Counted from the stretch's first letter, positions 7,357-17,482 are shown. The stretch: DNA of 64,000 bases from Uliginosibacterium flavum (GCF_040566545.1 NZ_JBEWZI010000013.1:43726-107725); one strand, 5' to 3'. Numbers and translations: made by a program. Notes: a model not told the origin generated them from the letters alone.

Positions 7357-9099
7357 TCAAACCCGTTCTTTTACATAGCGACCCGGTGCGGGTTCGCTCA
7401 CCTTGTAATCGCGCGAACCCAACTTGCTGCGCGCGGCGATGGCGTCGCCACTGCGCGCCTTGAGCCAGTCGATCCAGTTCGGCCACCAGCTGCCCTTGTG
7501 CTCGACCGCGCTTTCCAACCATTCATCCGACGTGGTGCTGGGTGAGGCGTTGGTCCAGTAACTGCGCTTGTTCTTCGATGCGGGATTCACGACGCCGGCA
7601 ATGTGACCACTGGCACCCAGCACAAAGGTCGATTCGCCATTGATCAAGCGACGGCCCAGAAAAGAGGTACGCCAAGGCACGATATGGTCTTCACGCGCAG
7701 CCACGAAGTATGTCGGGCAACTCACCTTGCCCAGATCAACCGACTCACCGAGCATGTTGAGCTTGCCCGGCACGCGCAGATTGTTTTCCAGATACATGTT
7801 GCGCAGGTAATAACCAGCGAACGGGCCCGGCATGTTGGTGCTGTCCGAGTTCCAGTAGAGCAGATCAAACACCGGCGGCTTGTTGCCCTTCAGGTAATTA
7901 TCAACAACATAATTCCAGATCAGGTCATTCGGGCGCAGGCTTGAGAACATCTGCGACAACTCGCGTCCGGGCATCAATCCGCCCTTGCCGATCGAAGCCT
8001 CTTTCGACGCCACCGCCGCTTCATCAACGAAACAGGAAATATCGCCGGTCTCGGAGAAGTCCAGCAGCGCCGTCAGGAAGGTGGCGCTCTCCACAGGATC
8101 TTCACCACGCGCGTAAGCCACGGCCAGCGCCGATGCGAGCAAAGTTCCGCCAATACAGAAGCCCAGCACATTCGGCTTGTCCTGCTTGGTGATGCTGCGC
8201 ACGACGTCCAGCGCCTGCAGCACGCCGTCACCCAGATAATCATCCCAGGTCAGATCGCCGTGTTCGGCCTTCGGGTTGCACCAGGACACCAGGAAAACCG
8301 TCAGACCCTGCTCGACGGCATAACGCACAAAGGAGTTCTCCGGCTGCAGATCAAGGATGTAGAACTTGTTGATGCAAGGGGGCACGATCAACAAGGGACG
8401 TTTGCACACCTTCTCGGTCAGCGGCGAATACTGGATCAGCTGCATGACCCGGTTCTCGAAAACCACACTGCCTTGCGTTGTCGCAAGATTACCGCCCACT
8501 TCGAATGCGGAGTCATCCGTCATCGAAATACGGCCTTTTTCCACATCACCGATCAGATTCATCAAGCCCTGAGTCAGGCTTTCGCCCTTGGTGGCCAAGG
8601 CTTTCTGTACAACCTCAGGATTGGTCGCGGCAAAGTTAGACGGAGCCAGCGCGTCAATACACTGACGCATCATGAACTGAGCGCGACTCTTGGCGGCGCG
8701 ATCAGAGATTGGCAGCTCTTCGGCAACAGCACTAAGGAAACGGGCGTTGATCAGATAAGCCTGACGCATGTAATCGTGCACCGGGCTCGCCTCCCACTCA
8801 GGTGCCGTAAAGCGGCGATCCCCTGCGGGCGGAGCAATGATCGGCTCGGCCTCATCACCCGGTTTGCGCTGAGTCAGCGCACTCCACAGTTTCGCGTGCG
8901 ACTCCGCGTGTTCCCGGTGCAGCTGCGCCATTTTTTCGTTATCCAACCCCGGCATCGGCGGCATGCTGACCATCGGCGCAAAACCTTGGGGAGCCTTAGC
9001 CTGCGCTTGCGAAATATGCCCCAAAAAGCCTTGCATGAAATTCTGGCTGGCACGCATCAAACTCTCTACTGCTGCCTGCGATTGTTCAGGTGTTAACAT
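7357..9099 (-). CDS. phaC: Class I poly(3-hydroxyalkanoate) synthase PhaC
   Basis: 580-residue PHA polymerase, the size of class I enzymes that work as a single subunit type. The modified lipase box GFCIGG places the catalytic cysteine at C315. The partners Asp (AAREDHIVPW) and His (GASGHIAG) are present in the alpha/beta-hydrolase half. The family's N-terminal PhaC domain precedes it. The start at 9099 has GGGAGA upstream. It is the first gene of the PHA block and acts at the granule surface on (R)-3-hydroxyacyl-CoA supplied by PhaB. Confidence 0.97.
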   Translation of the reverse strand: MLTPEQSQAAVESLMRASQNFMQGFLGHISQAQAKAPQGFAPMVSMPPMPGLDNEKMAQLHREHAESHAKLWSALTQRKPGDEAEPIIAPPAGDRRFTAPEWEASPVHDYMRQAYLINARFLSAVAEELPISDRAAKSRAQFMMRQCIDALAPSNFAATNPEVVQKALATKGESLTQGLMNLIGDVEKGRISMTDDSAFEVGGNLATTQGSVVFENRVMQLIQYSPLTEKVCKRPLLIVPPCINKFYILDLQPENSFVRYAVEQGLTVFLVSWCNPKAEHGDLTWDDYLGDGVLQALDVVRSITKQDKPNVLGFCIGGTLLASALAVAYARGEDPVESATFLTALLDFSETGDISCFVDEAAVASKEASIGKGGLMPGRELSQMFSSLRPNDLIWNYVVDNYLKGNKPPVFDLLYWNSDSTNMPGPFAGYYLRNMYLENNLRVPGKLNMLGESVDLGKVSCPTYFVAAREDHIVPWRTSFLGRRLINGESTFVLGASGHIAGVVNPASKNKRSYWTNASPSTTSDEWLESAVEHKGSWWPNWIDWLKARSGDAIAARSKLGSRDYKVSEPAPGRYVKERV

Positions 9100-9422
9100 T
9101 CAACAGATCTCCCGGGAGGTTAGTGATGCCGGCACGCCCCACTCAGGTGGTGGGGTCCGCCGGACTGGCGGCCAAGCAAGGACTGACCACACAATTCAGA
9201 CTCGGCGTCATTGTTGCCCCGCACAAAAATACAGTCAAGCCGCTACCCCTATGGACATAGAGGCAAGATCCCGGAAGCTGTCGACCAGCCGGATTGCATT
9301 GATTTTACCCCGTCCAGACACCTACCTGAAGAGCCGCCTCCGCCGGGCATCTCCAGCATGCAGTGCTGTAGAGCAAGGCCTGTAGCGGCTGTACAGACAG
9401 ACGCCCTGAAGCACCCTTCTGC
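9100..9422. other. Intergenic, phaC promoter region with dispersed repeat
   Basis: No credible gene. It must hold the phaC promoter, though I see no clear sigma-70 boxes. At 9325-9420 it carries a member of the host's palindromic repeat family (CTGAAGAGCCGCC ... GCGGCTGTACAG). Confidence 0.6.
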
Positions 9423-10397
9423 TCAACGCAAATCGATAATGAGCTGCTCGAGATCTTCTGCCAGCGGAATCTTCCAGAGCAGTTCTTTGCGCGAATCCGG
9501 ATGCCTCAAGCCAAGCTGGAAAGCATGCAGCGCCTGGCGCGCAAACAGGCCTGCTGGCGGCGGCAGGGTTTTGCGCCCGCCATACACCGGATCGCCCACC
9601 AATGGGTAACCGGCATGCGCCATATGCACACGGATCTGGTGGGTGCGGCCGGTGTCAAGCACGCACTCGACCCAGCTCGCGCCCTGCAAACGCTCGATCA
9701 AACTGAAGTGCGTCCGCGCCTCGCGTCCATTACTCATCACCGTCATTTTGGTGCGCTGGGTCGGATGCCGATCAATCGACTGATCCAGAACGCCCGACGC
9801 CGGCGGAAACCCCATCACCACCGCGGCGTAATGGCGTTTGACCGTACGCGCCTGCAACTGGCGCACCAGATCGGTCTGCGCCTGCAGCGTCTTGGCCACC
9901 ACCATCAGACCCGAAGTATCCTTGTCTAGACGATGCACGATCCCGGCGCGCGGCAACTCCGCCAGATGCGGCGCATGCGCCAGTAAACCATTCAGCAGCG
10001 TGCCCGACCAGTTGCCACTGCCCGGATGCACCACCAGCCCGGCTTGCTTGTTCAGCACCAGAATATGCTCATCCTCAAAGATCACCTCCAATGGAATGTC
10101 CTCGGGCGCATCCTCAAGCCGGGCCGGATCAGGCTCAACATCGACCTGCAGACGTTCACCACCATGCACCCGGCTTTTCGGATCATTGCGGATGCGGCCA
10201 TCCAGCTGCACCAGTTCCGCCCGCACCCAGGCTTGCAGGCGGCTGCGCGAGTACTCAGGAATCAGGGCAGCGAGCGCCAAATCCAGGCGCTGACCAGCCA
10301 TTTCGCCGGGGATGGTGAGAATGCGGCGGTCAGCAGCAGGGCTTCCGCTATAATCGTCGTCATTGTTTTCGGATGGTGCTGGAATGTTCATGTTCAC
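9423..10397 (-). CDS. rluD: 23S rRNA pseudouridine synthase RluD
   Basis: 324 residues: an N-terminal S4 RNA-binding domain (QRLDLALAALIPEYSRSRLQAW) followed by the RsuA/RluA catalytic domain with HRLDKDTSGLMVVAK, whose Asp is the catalytic residue, and RTHQIRVHMAH. It makes the conserved pseudouridines in helix 69 of 23S rRNA. The assigned start overlaps the start of the divergent bamD by 8 bp. The first 25 or so residues are acidic and not typical, so the true start may be further in. Confidence 0.92.
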   Translation of the reverse strand: MNMNIPAPSENNDDDYSGSPAADRRILTIPGEMAGQRLDLALAALIPEYSRSRLQAWVRAELVQLDGRIRNDPKSRVHGGERLQVDVEPDPARLEDAPEDIPLEVIFEDEHILVLNKQAGLVVHPGSGNWSGTLLNGLLAHAPHLAELPRAGIVHRLDKDTSGLMVVAKTLQAQTDLVRQLQARTVKRHYAAVVMGFPPASGVLDQSIDRHPTQRTKMTVMSNGREARTHFSLIERLQGASWVECVLDTGRTHQIRVHMAHAGYPLVGDPVYGGRKTLPPPAGLFARQALHAFQLGLRHPDSRKELLWKIPLAEDLEQLIIDLR

Positions 10398-11151
10398 CTT
10401 GCGTAGTGTCCCGGTTATTTTCGCTCTGTGCTTTCTCGCGGCCTGCGGTTATACACCGCCCAAGCCCGGATCCACAGCCAAAGATCCACAAAGTGCCTAT
10501 GCCGAAGCCAAGGAACTGCTTGATGCAGGTTCCTATGAATCCGCGATTGCCACTTACGAACAGCTTGAAGCCCGCTTCCCGTATGGCAAGCATGCCCAAC
10601 AGGCGCAACTCGACACGGCCTATGCGCATTATCGCCTGCATGAGACCGAAGCTACGATTGCCGACTGTGATCGCTTCATCCGCCTGTACCCGAGTCATCC
10701 TAATGTTGACTACGCCTACTACCTGAAAGGGCTGGCCTACGAAAACACCAAAGTTGATGAATGGTTCAACTTCCTGCCGCAACAGCCGCTATCTGATCGC
10801 GACGCCACGGCCATGAGCAGGGCCTTCGAAACCTTCAAGCAGGTCGTGACGCGCTTCCCGGACAGTCGCTATCAGGAAGACGCCCGCGCCCACATGCAAA
10901 CCCTGCTTGAGGCGCTGGCCACCCACGAGCTGAACGCCGCCCGCTACTATCTGAAGCGCCGCGCCCCTCTCGCTGCAGCCAACCGCGCTCAGGTGGTGAT
11001 CGTCAAATACAGCAACTCCAGCGCCACCGAGGAAGCCTTGGCGTTACTGCTGCAGAGCTATCAGGCGCTCAAGCTTGAAACCCTGAGCAAGGACACCGAG
11101 CGCGTGCTGCGCCAGAACTATCCGCAGAGTCGCTTCCTCGCTCAAAAATAG
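10390..11151 (+). CDS. bamD: Outer membrane assembly lipoprotein BamD (ComL)
   Basis: Lipoprotein of the beta-barrel assembly machine. It has a short signal peptide ending in the lipobox LAAC, about 18 residues after the start at 10390, followed by TPR-like repeats (AYAEAKELLDAGSYESAIATYEQL and onward) over about 253 residues. An ATG six bases earlier is also possible. It is divergent from rluD, an arrangement I recall as common in betaproteobacteria. Confidence 0.93.
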   Translation: MFTLRSVPVIFALCFLAACGYTPPKPGSTAKDPQSAYAEAKELLDAGSYESAIATYEQLEARFPYGKHAQQAQLDTAYAHYRLHETEATIADCDRFIRLYPSHPNVDYAYYLKGLAYENTKVDEWFNFLPQQPLSDRDATAMSRAFETFKQVVTRFPDSRYQEDARAHMQTLLEALATHELNAARYYLKRRAPLAAANRAQVVIVKYSNSSATEEALALLLQSYQALKLETLSKDTERVLRQNYPQSRFLAQK

Positions 11152-11169
11152 ACAAGCCCGACAGTACGC

Positions 11170-11202
11170 AAAAGGGGCTGGCTTTGGCTGGCCCCTTTTT
11201 TT
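11170..11202 (+). terminator. bamD terminator
   Basis: AAAAGGGGC ... GCCCCTTTTTTT hairpin with a long T run, 20 bp after the bamD stop. It also faces the end of the convergent GGDEF/EAL gene. Confidence 0.75.
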
Positions 11203-11229
11203 GCCTTGCCGCAAGGCATGGCGTAACTG

Positions 11230-13572
11230 CTAAACGGGCGCGACGCTTGGCACCACCGGCTGGCGCAATACTCCCGACGCACTCGCCTTGAAGTAACGAT
11301 AAAACTCCTCCGGCGGCAGCGGGCGGCTGAACAGATAACCCTGCGCCTCGCGACAGCCTTCGACACGCAGGAACGCCAGTTGCGCTTCCGTCTCGACCCC
11401 CTCCGCCACCGTCGTCATTTTCAGGTTCTTGCCCAGCTGGATGATGGTATGCACGATGGCAGCCTCATCCGCATCCTCAACCACATCGCGCACGAAGGAC
11501 TGATCGATCTTGAGCTTGTCGATCGGAAATCGCTTCAGATAGGCCAGGCTGGAGTAGCCGGTACCGAAATCATCAATGGCCAGTTGCACACCGAGTGATT
11601 TGAGGCGGCGCAGCGTCTCGAGCATGGCATTTGCATCGCCAACCAGAATCGACTCCGTCAATTCCAGCTCCAGGCAGTAGGCCGGCAAACTCGTATCCTG
11701 CAAGGCTTGACGAACGGTATCAACAATATCGCCACGCCGGAACTGCAGGGCCGACATATTTACCGCGATCAACATGTCCGGCAATCCGGCCAGACGCCAG
11801 GCCTGAACCTGCCGGCAAGCTTCGCGCAGCACCCATTCACCGATCGGGATGATCAAGCCACTCTCTTCCGCAATCGGGATGAAACGTGCCGGCGAAATCA
11901 GCCCCAACTCCTTATCCTGCCACCGCACCAAGGCCTCCGCCCCGGTAATCCGGCGCGTACGCAAATCCACCTGCGGCTGGAAATGCAGCAACAACTCATT
12001 GCGCTCAAGTGCACCGCTCAGCCGCGTCTGCAAGGCAAAACGTTCATGCGTATCCGCGTTCATCTGCTCGGCGAAGAAACGGAAAGCATTCCGTCCTGCA
12101 TCCTTGGCGTGATACATCGCAGTTTCCGCCTTGAGCAGCAGATCATCCACATTGCCCGCATCGTCGGGGCACAGCGCCACGCCCATCGAAGCCGTCACCA
12201 TCAAGGGGCGCCCATCCAGATCGAAAGGCCGGGCCAGTTCGGTCAGCAGGTGCTGAAGCTTGCCGGCGAGTTGATCCGTCGCCACATCCTCGGGAATCAG
12301 CAGGATGAACTCGTCCCCGCCCTGACGGAAAAACGTATCGGTTTCAGCCAGGCACGCCTGAAGACGCTCCACCACCGCCAGCAACAGCCGATCGCCGTTG
12401 GCATGCCCCAGCGAATCATTGACGAGCTTGAAATGATCCAGATCCACCAGCACCAGGGCCACCCGGCAAGCATCGCGCGCGGCCCGTGCAATCGCCCGCT
12501 CGGCACGATCATGCAGCAGTACCCGATTGGGCAAACTGGTCAGCGCATCGTGGTTGGCCACATATTCCAGTTGCTCTTCGAAGGCGCGTTTTTCCGAGTA
12601 ATCAGACATGATCGCGACGAAGTGGGAAATATCGCCTACCTCATCCTCCACTGCACTGATCGCCAGCCAGGCCGGAAAAACATCCCCGTTTTTCTTGCGG
12701 TTCAGGATGTCGCCATGCCAGCGCCCGTCCTCCAGCAGGTTGCGCCACATGCTGGCGTAGAAAGCGTAGTTGTGACGGCCCGAACTGAGCACGCTCGGCG
12801 TCTTGCCAATCAACTCCTCCGCCCTGTAACCAGTAATCGCGCAGAAAGCCTCATTGACCGAGACAATCAGGTTGTCGGCATCCGTCACCATGATGCCTTC
12901 GGCCGAATCATTGAAGACGGCTTCTGACAGCCGCACTTTGGTTTCCGCCTGTTTGAGCGCAGACAGGTCCACGTCAACGCAGTACATCTCCTTTTCGCCC
13001 AGGGCGTTTTCCAGCATTACATGACTGGAATACACCGGCACGCGCGAACCATCCCGGCGCATCAGACTCAACTCCCCGGGTGGTATCTCCTCCCCACCGG
13101 CAACCCAGCCCGAAACCGCCGCCTTCACACCTTCACGCATTTCCTGCGGGATGATCAGATCTTCCAGCAAAGCCCCTTGCGCCTTGGCCGCCGGAAAACC
13201 ATACAATTGCTCGCTGGCCGGATTCCAGAAAATCACCCGGCGTTCGGTGGAATAACCCTGCACCGCAATTGCCGGCATGCGTTCAAACAAGGACCGGAAG
13301 CGCAGCTCACTGATGCGCAAACCATCCAGCACCCGCTCCACACGCAGGCGGCTGCGCCACAAAACCCAGAACAACCCGACTGCGGTGGCCAGCACAAAGA
13401 CCCAGCTCTTCCAGATCTGCGCACGCGCCAGCACGCCAGCATCGCTCACCAGCCACACCAGCACACGATCCGACAAGGCAATCCACAGAATCGAGATCAC
13501 GACATACGCGGCCATCACCTGCAGCGCATGACGTACGGAACTGGATTCCAGAAATCGGCGGATTCGGACCAT
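11230..13572 (-). CDS. Membrane PAS-PAS-GGDEF-EAL c-di-GMP turnover protein
   Basis: 780 residues. Two membrane segments near the N-terminus (about 20-40 and 55-72) are followed by two PAS domains (about 90-210 and 215-330), a diguanylate cyclase domain with intact GGDEF (418-422) and a phosphodiesterase domain with intact EAL (546-548) and DDFGTGYSSL. Both catalytic motifs look active; no RxxD inhibitory site precedes GGDEF. I start at the ATG at 13572, which has GGAG at good spacing, rather than 22 codons upstream. The domains suggest a membrane sensor that makes or degrades c-di-GMP. The MshEN-type ATPase at the window start is a possible effector, by inference only. Confidence 0.93.
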   Translation of the reverse strand: MVRIRRFLESSSVRHALQVMAAYVVISILWIALSDRVLVWLVSDAGVLARAQIWKSWVFVLATAVGLFWVLWRSRLRVERVLDGLRISELRFRSLFERMPAIAVQGYSTERRVIFWNPASEQLYGFPAAKAQGALLEDLIIPQEMREGVKAAVSGWVAGGEEIPPGELSLMRRDGSRVPVYSSHVMLENALGEKEMYCVDVDLSALKQAETKVRLSEAVFNDSAEGIMVTDADNLIVSVNEAFCAITGYRAEELIGKTPSVLSSGRHNYAFYASMWRNLLEDGRWHGDILNRKKNGDVFPAWLAISAVEDEVGDISHFVAIMSDYSEKRAFEEQLEYVANHDALTSLPNRVLLHDRAERAIARAARDACRVALVLVDLDHFKLVNDSLGHANGDRLLLAVVERLQACLAETDTFFRQGGDEFILLIPEDVATDQLAGKLQHLLTELARPFDLDGRPLMVTASMGVALCPDDAGNVDDLLLKAETAMYHAKDAGRNAFRFFAEQMNADTHERFALQTRLSGALERNELLLHFQPQVDLRTRRITGAEALVRWQDKELGLISPARFIPIAEESGLIIPIGEWVLREACRQVQAWRLAGLPDMLIAVNMSALQFRRGDIVDTVRQALQDTSLPAYCLELELTESILVGDANAMLETLRRLKSLGVQLAIDDFGTGYSSLAYLKRFPIDKLKIDQSFVRDVVEDADEAAIVHTIIQLGKNLKMTTVAEGVETEAQLAFLRVEGCREAQGYLFSRPLPPEEFYRYFKASASGVLRQPVVPSVAPV

Positions 13573-13913
13573 GCAAAACTCCATCAGACCTGCCACTGCC
13601 GGCGACCACAGTATCCGGCGCATGACGCCAGACAGCATGCTTCTTCCTGCGTTTTAGCCGATAAGCCACGTTCATGAGCCCGCCTTGTGCCCGACAGGCC
13701 CGGAATTTCGCACGTTTTGCCCATCGGGGCAGCACCCAGCAGAGCATGGCTGGAGAGCCGCTCCGGGCGGGCCTTTCCAACCATACCATCTGTACAACGC
13801 CGCCCGGCGCGGTTCTTCAGCCTATCCAAAAATCGCGCCTGAACTGCCGCAATTGCCTGAATGCAAGGCTTCGGGCATGCTCGTGCCCTCCTTCCGCCTT
13901 CAGCGAACCGCTC

Positions 13914-14741
13914 ATGCAGATCCATACCACCATCGCCAGCCTGCGCGCCGCCCTTGCCAGCGCTGGTCGCGTCGCCTTCGCCCCGACCATGGGCAATCTG
14001 CACGCCGGCCACGTCAGCCTGATGCAGGCCGCACGCATCCACGGCGATGCCGTCGTCAGCAGCATTTTCGTGAATCGCATCCAGTTCGGGCCGAACGAAG
14101 ACTTCGACCGCTACCCGCGCACCTTCCAGACCGACTGTGCCCAACTCGAAGCTGCCGGCGTCGATCATCTCTTCGCGCCGGACGAAGCCGAGCTCTACCC
14201 GCAACCGCAAAGCTATTTCGTGCAACCCGCCCCCGCCCACGACTGCATCCTCGAAGGCGCCACGCGCCCCGGTCACCTTGTCGGTGTCGCCACCGTCGTC
14301 ACCAAGCTGTTCAACATCGTCCAGCCACAAGTCGCCCTCTTCGGCAAGAAGGATTACCAGCAGCTGATGGTGATCCGCAACATGGTGCGCGAACTGAATA
14401 TGCCCATCGAGATCATCGGCTGCGAGACCGTGCGTGCCACCGACGGCCTCGCCTTGTCTTCACGCAACGGCTACCTCAGCGCGGAGCAACGTGCTGCCGC
14501 GCCGCGCCTGTACGCCACGCTGCAAGGCGTCGCCGAACAAATCAGCACCGGCCAACGCGATTACCCGAGCATCGAACAGGCTGCCATGCAGCAGCTGCAA
14601 ACCCACGGCTGGCAGCCCGATTACATTGCCATCCGCCGCCGTGAGGATCTGCAAACCCCTGCAGGACAAGAGCCCCTGGTGATCCTCGCCGCTGCCCGTC
14701 TGGGCAATACCCGGCTGATAGACAACCTGGAAGCGTTGTAG
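13914..14741 (+). CDS. panC: Pantothenate synthetase PanC
   Basis: 275 residues. It joins pantoate and beta-alanine with ATP through pantoyl-adenylate. The motifs PTMGNLHAGH, VVSSIFVN, QFGPNEDFDRYPRT, GVATVVTKLFNIVQP, GKKDYQQ and LSSRNGYLS are intact. The start at 13914 is fixed by homology (MQIHTTIASLRAAL); the upstream open frame is not PanC-like. panB and panD are not adjacent. Confidence 0.96.
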   Translation: MQIHTTIASLRAALASAGRVAFAPTMGNLHAGHVSLMQAARIHGDAVVSSIFVNRIQFGPNEDFDRYPRTFQTDCAQLEAAGVDHLFAPDEAELYPQPQSYFVQPAPAHDCILEGATRPGHLVGVATVVTKLFNIVQPQVALFGKKDYQQLMVIRNMVRELNMPIEIIGCETVRATDGLALSSRNGYLSAEQRAAAPRLYATLQGVAEQISTGQRDYPSIEQAAMQQLQTHGWQPDYIAIRRREDLQTPAGQEPLVILAAARLGNTRLIDNLEAL

Positions 14742-14750
14742 CCGCGCAAC

Positions 14751-14768
14751 GCCCGCCGCAAGGCGGGC
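14751..14768 (+). terminator. panC terminator hairpin
   Basis: GCCCGCC-GCAA-GGCGGGC, 10 bp after the panC stop. There is no long T run, so strength is uncertain. Confidence 0.5.
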
Positions 14769-14858
14769 AATCCGGGCTAGAATCGGCGCATGCGGCACCT
14801 GCCCGGGGGAGACACACAGCGGGTGCCAGGGACTCAGGCGTACAGACCAAAAACGAGC

Positions 14859-16409
14859 ATGCCCACTCCGCCTATCCGCCTCATCTGCGTTACCTGCCTC
14901 GCTGCTGCAATGCTTCTGGCATCCAGCCAGAGCTTCGCTGCGTCACGCGCCGAAGCGGGCCTGAGCCTGGATGCGCAGCTGCACGCCACAGACCCGGACG
15001 CCCCTCTGCCCCTGGTCCAGTTCGATCTGATTGAAGACGATGCCCCGCTGCGCATCAGCCCGGCCATCCCACCCGCCGAACTGCCCACGCTCTCCGGCGA
15101 CACAAACACCAGCGCTACCGGCCGCCCCAGCTCCGCCCCGACGCTGCGCGATCACCTCGAATCCCTCCTGCGCGCCCTGTGGTTGCTCACCGCCCTCCTG
15201 CTCGGCCTGCATATGCTGCGCGAATGGGTCCGCGTCATGCGGGTACGCGTGCGTCGCCCCGCGCGCAGCATCGCCATGGAACACGCCCCCTGGCCCACCG
15301 TCTCCATCCTGATTCCCGCACGTGGCAGCCCCGGTGCGCAAAGCCGCCAGCTTGACGAGCTCCACTCCTGCTTCTTCGATTACCCCGTTGAGCGCATCCA
15401 TTTCGTACCGATGTTCGATCCGGCCGATGCCGAAATCATCCCTGCCGTGGCGCGCCTGACCCAAGCCTTCCCGGGCCGCGTTCATCCATTGCCGATGATG
15501 GACGGACGCAACACCACCCTGGCCGCCGCCCTGCACGCCGCCGTCGCCACCTCGATCGGTAGCGCACTGATCGTGCTCGATCAGGACGCGCCCCTGCCGC
15601 AGGCCTGGCTGCGCCAATCTGTCACTCCACTGCTCGACCCGGCCACCGGCGCCGTGCTCAGCCGTGCGATTCCCGCACAAACCGAAAGCGCCCTGAGCGC
15701 ACGCCTGAACCTGCTCGGCGATCAGGCCGACACCCTGATCGCCGCCCAGAGCGATGCGCTCAGCCTGCTGCTGTGCGGCAAGGCACGCATCCGGGCGCTG
15801 CGTCGCCAGGCCGTCAAGAGTCTGGAAACGCCTGATCTGCAACACGCCCCGGATGGCGCCGGCATCGTCCTGGGGCTGACCCGCATGGGTTGGCAATCGC
15901 AGTTGCTCGGCGAAATCGTGCAATGCACGGCCGACGATGCCCCCGACCTGATCCGCTCGCCGCGCCTGCGCATTTCGATTGCCCTGCGCAGCATGCGCAT
16001 GGCCTCCCTGCTGCTCAACCCACGCATCCCGCTGGGCGCGCGTTTGCAAGGCGGCGCAGCTTTTTTCTCTGCCGCCCTGCCGTTGATCTGGCTGGCCAGC
16101 CTGCTGAGCGGCATCGCCCTGTATTTCGTTGGCGCGCCGCTCAGCGCGGGTCTGGCCATGGCTCTGTGCGCGGCCACCAGTTTCGATCCGCACGGCCAAC
16201 CCAGCCCGGCCTTCAGCATGGCCGCCGCCGCGCGCATGGCCGGCATCCGCACCGAAATCCGTCTGCTGCCGCTGTCCTGCTTCAGCTTCATCGACCGCCT
16301 GATTGACGGCCTGCACATCCTGCTACGCGCCCGCCGCGAACATCCCGGCCCACCCACCGCCGGCCATCCCTCCATCGCCCTCCAGCCTGACCGCGAGGCC
16401 GCGACATGA
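14859..16409 (+). CDS. GT2-like membrane protein of unknown role
   Basis: 516 residues. It has an N-terminal hydrophobic signal-like segment (about 5-27, ending SFAAS), a Pro/Ser-rich stretch, a membrane segment at about 98-120, then a family-2 glycosyltransferase-like domain beginning TVSILIPARGS with an aspartate pair in IVLDQDAPLP. One or two membrane segments lie near the C-terminus. The acceptor-side ED and QxxRW motifs of processive GT2 enzymes are not visible, so catalysis is doubtful. Its stop overlaps the start of the bactofilin-like gene by 4 bp, so the products probably work together in an envelope process. Function unknown. Confidence 0.65.
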   Translation: MPTPPIRLICVTCLAAAMLLASSQSFAASRAEAGLSLDAQLHATDPDAPLPLVQFDLIEDDAPLRISPAIPPAELPTLSGDTNTSATGRPSSAPTLRDHLESLLRALWLLTALLLGLHMLREWVRVMRVRVRRPARSIAMEHAPWPTVSILIPARGSPGAQSRQLDELHSCFFDYPVERIHFVPMFDPADAEIIPAVARLTQAFPGRVHPLPMMDGRNTTLAAALHAAVATSIGSALIVLDQDAPLPQAWLRQSVTPLLDPATGAVLSRAIPAQTESALSARLNLLGDQADTLIAAQSDALSLLLCGKARIRALRRQAVKSLETPDLQHAPDGAGIVLGLTRMGWQSQLLGEIVQCTADDAPDLIRSPRLRISIALRSMRMASLLLNPRIPLGARLQGGAAFFSAALPLIWLASLLSGIALYFVGAPLSAGLAMALCAATSFDPHGQPSPAFSMAAAARMAGIRTEIRLLPLSCFSFIDRLIDGLHILLRARREHPGPPTAGHPSIALQPDREAAT

Positions 16410-17482
16410 CGCCAACCCAGGCCCTGCTCGTCTTCATCGCCCTCAGCATTCTGTGCCTTGCGCTGCCGCTGCTGCCGCTGCTGCGCACCCTGTCGCGCGG
16501 CACGCCGCGTCCCACGCCTTTCGAACGCCAACCCGAACCCGCTGCACGCGCCGAAGAATTCCGCCACATGGTGCGCGAACAATTCGCCCACCTGCTGCAC
16601 CTGGCACGCGACAGCGGCCCGATCCGCGGTGCCAACGAAAACGGCCGGCCTTTCATCGTGCTCGGGGTCAGCAACCACTTGGCCGAGCAGCTACCGCCGC
16701 GCACCCGCCGCCTGCGCAGTCTGGTCCTCGCCGCAGGCCATCTGGATATTCCCGGCGAATTGATCTGCGACCGCGAACTCTTCGCCGAAGGCCGCATCAA
16801 CGTCGCCCACAACGCCCTGATCAAGAGCGCCCTGTCGCAACGCGACATCGCCATTGGCCGCCGTGCCCGCGTCACCCGCTGGGTGCGCACCGAGCGACGT
16901 CTCGACGTAGCCGAAGGCGGCCAACTCAAAGGCTGGGCCAGCGCCGCGCAGGAAATCGCCCTCGCCCGCCGCACCCAGTTCGAACAACTCCTCGCCCCGC
17001 GCATCGTCTTCGGCCGCCTGCCTGAAGACGCCCGCCGCCCGCGCCAGCCCGACACCGTCGCCCGCTTCGATCCACCCCAGCGCAGCAACGGTCAGCCCGG
17101 CAACGGCCGCAACTTGAGCGTCCCCGCCGGCCACACCGTCAAGGCCGATCTGCTCGTCTCCGGCAAGCTGATCATCGGCGACGGCTGCCGCATCATCGGT
17201 GATCTGCGCGCCGACAAATCCATCATCATCGGTCAGGATGTCGTCATCGAAGGCGCCGCCTACGCCGACGGCCCGATCAGCATCGGCGCCGGCTGCAAGA
17301 TGAATGGCCCGGTCTTTTCGCGCAGCGAAATCCAGCTCGGCAGCGGCAGCGAAATCGGCTCCATGAACCACCCCTCCACCCTGGCGGCCGACACCCTGCT
17401 GATCAGCGAAGGCTGCATTGCCCACGGCAGCGTCTGGGCAATGCGCCGGGGTGAAGTCCTCGACGAGCGGAACGCCTCATGA
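16406..17482 (+). CDS. Bactofilin-like polymer-forming protein with N-terminal membrane anchor
   Basis: 358 residues. One N-terminal transmembrane helix (about 5-28) and a mainly hydrophilic middle precede a right-handed beta-helix at about 235-345, built of short repeats such as VSGKLIIGDGCRIIGDL, IIIGQDVVIEG and ISIGAGCKMNG. This is the fold of bactofilins and polymer-forming cytoskeletal proteins, which assemble filaments and recruit envelope enzymes. The membrane anchor and long middle domain are unlike classical short bactofilins. It overlaps both neighbours by 4 bp. Confidence 0.75.
   Translation: MTPTQALLVFIALSILCLALPLLPLLRTLSRGTPRPTPFERQPEPAARAEEFRHMVREQFAHLLHLARDSGPIRGANENGRPFIVLGVSNHLAEQLPPRTRRLRSLVLAAGHLDIPGELICDRELFAEGRINVAHNALIKSALSQRDIAIGRRARVTRWVRTERRLDVAEGGQLKGWASAAQEIALARRTQFEQLLAPRIVFGRLPEDARRPRQPDTVARFDPPQRSNGQPGNGRNLSVPAGHTVKADLLVSGKLIIGDGCRIIGDLRADKSIIIGQDVVIEGAAYADGPISIGAGCKMNGPVFSRSEIQLGSGSEIGSMNHPSTLAADTLLISEGCIAHGSVWAMRRGEVLDERNAS

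Noticed and set aside
13674..13913. 80-codon N-terminal extension of PanC
   Set aside because: PanC homology begins at the ATG at 13914 and the extension is composition-driven; 13745-13775 also holds a host repeat.
14943..16316. 457-codon open frame on the minus strand
   Set aside because: Antisense to the GT2-like gene, Gln/Gly/Arg-rich, no ribosome site.
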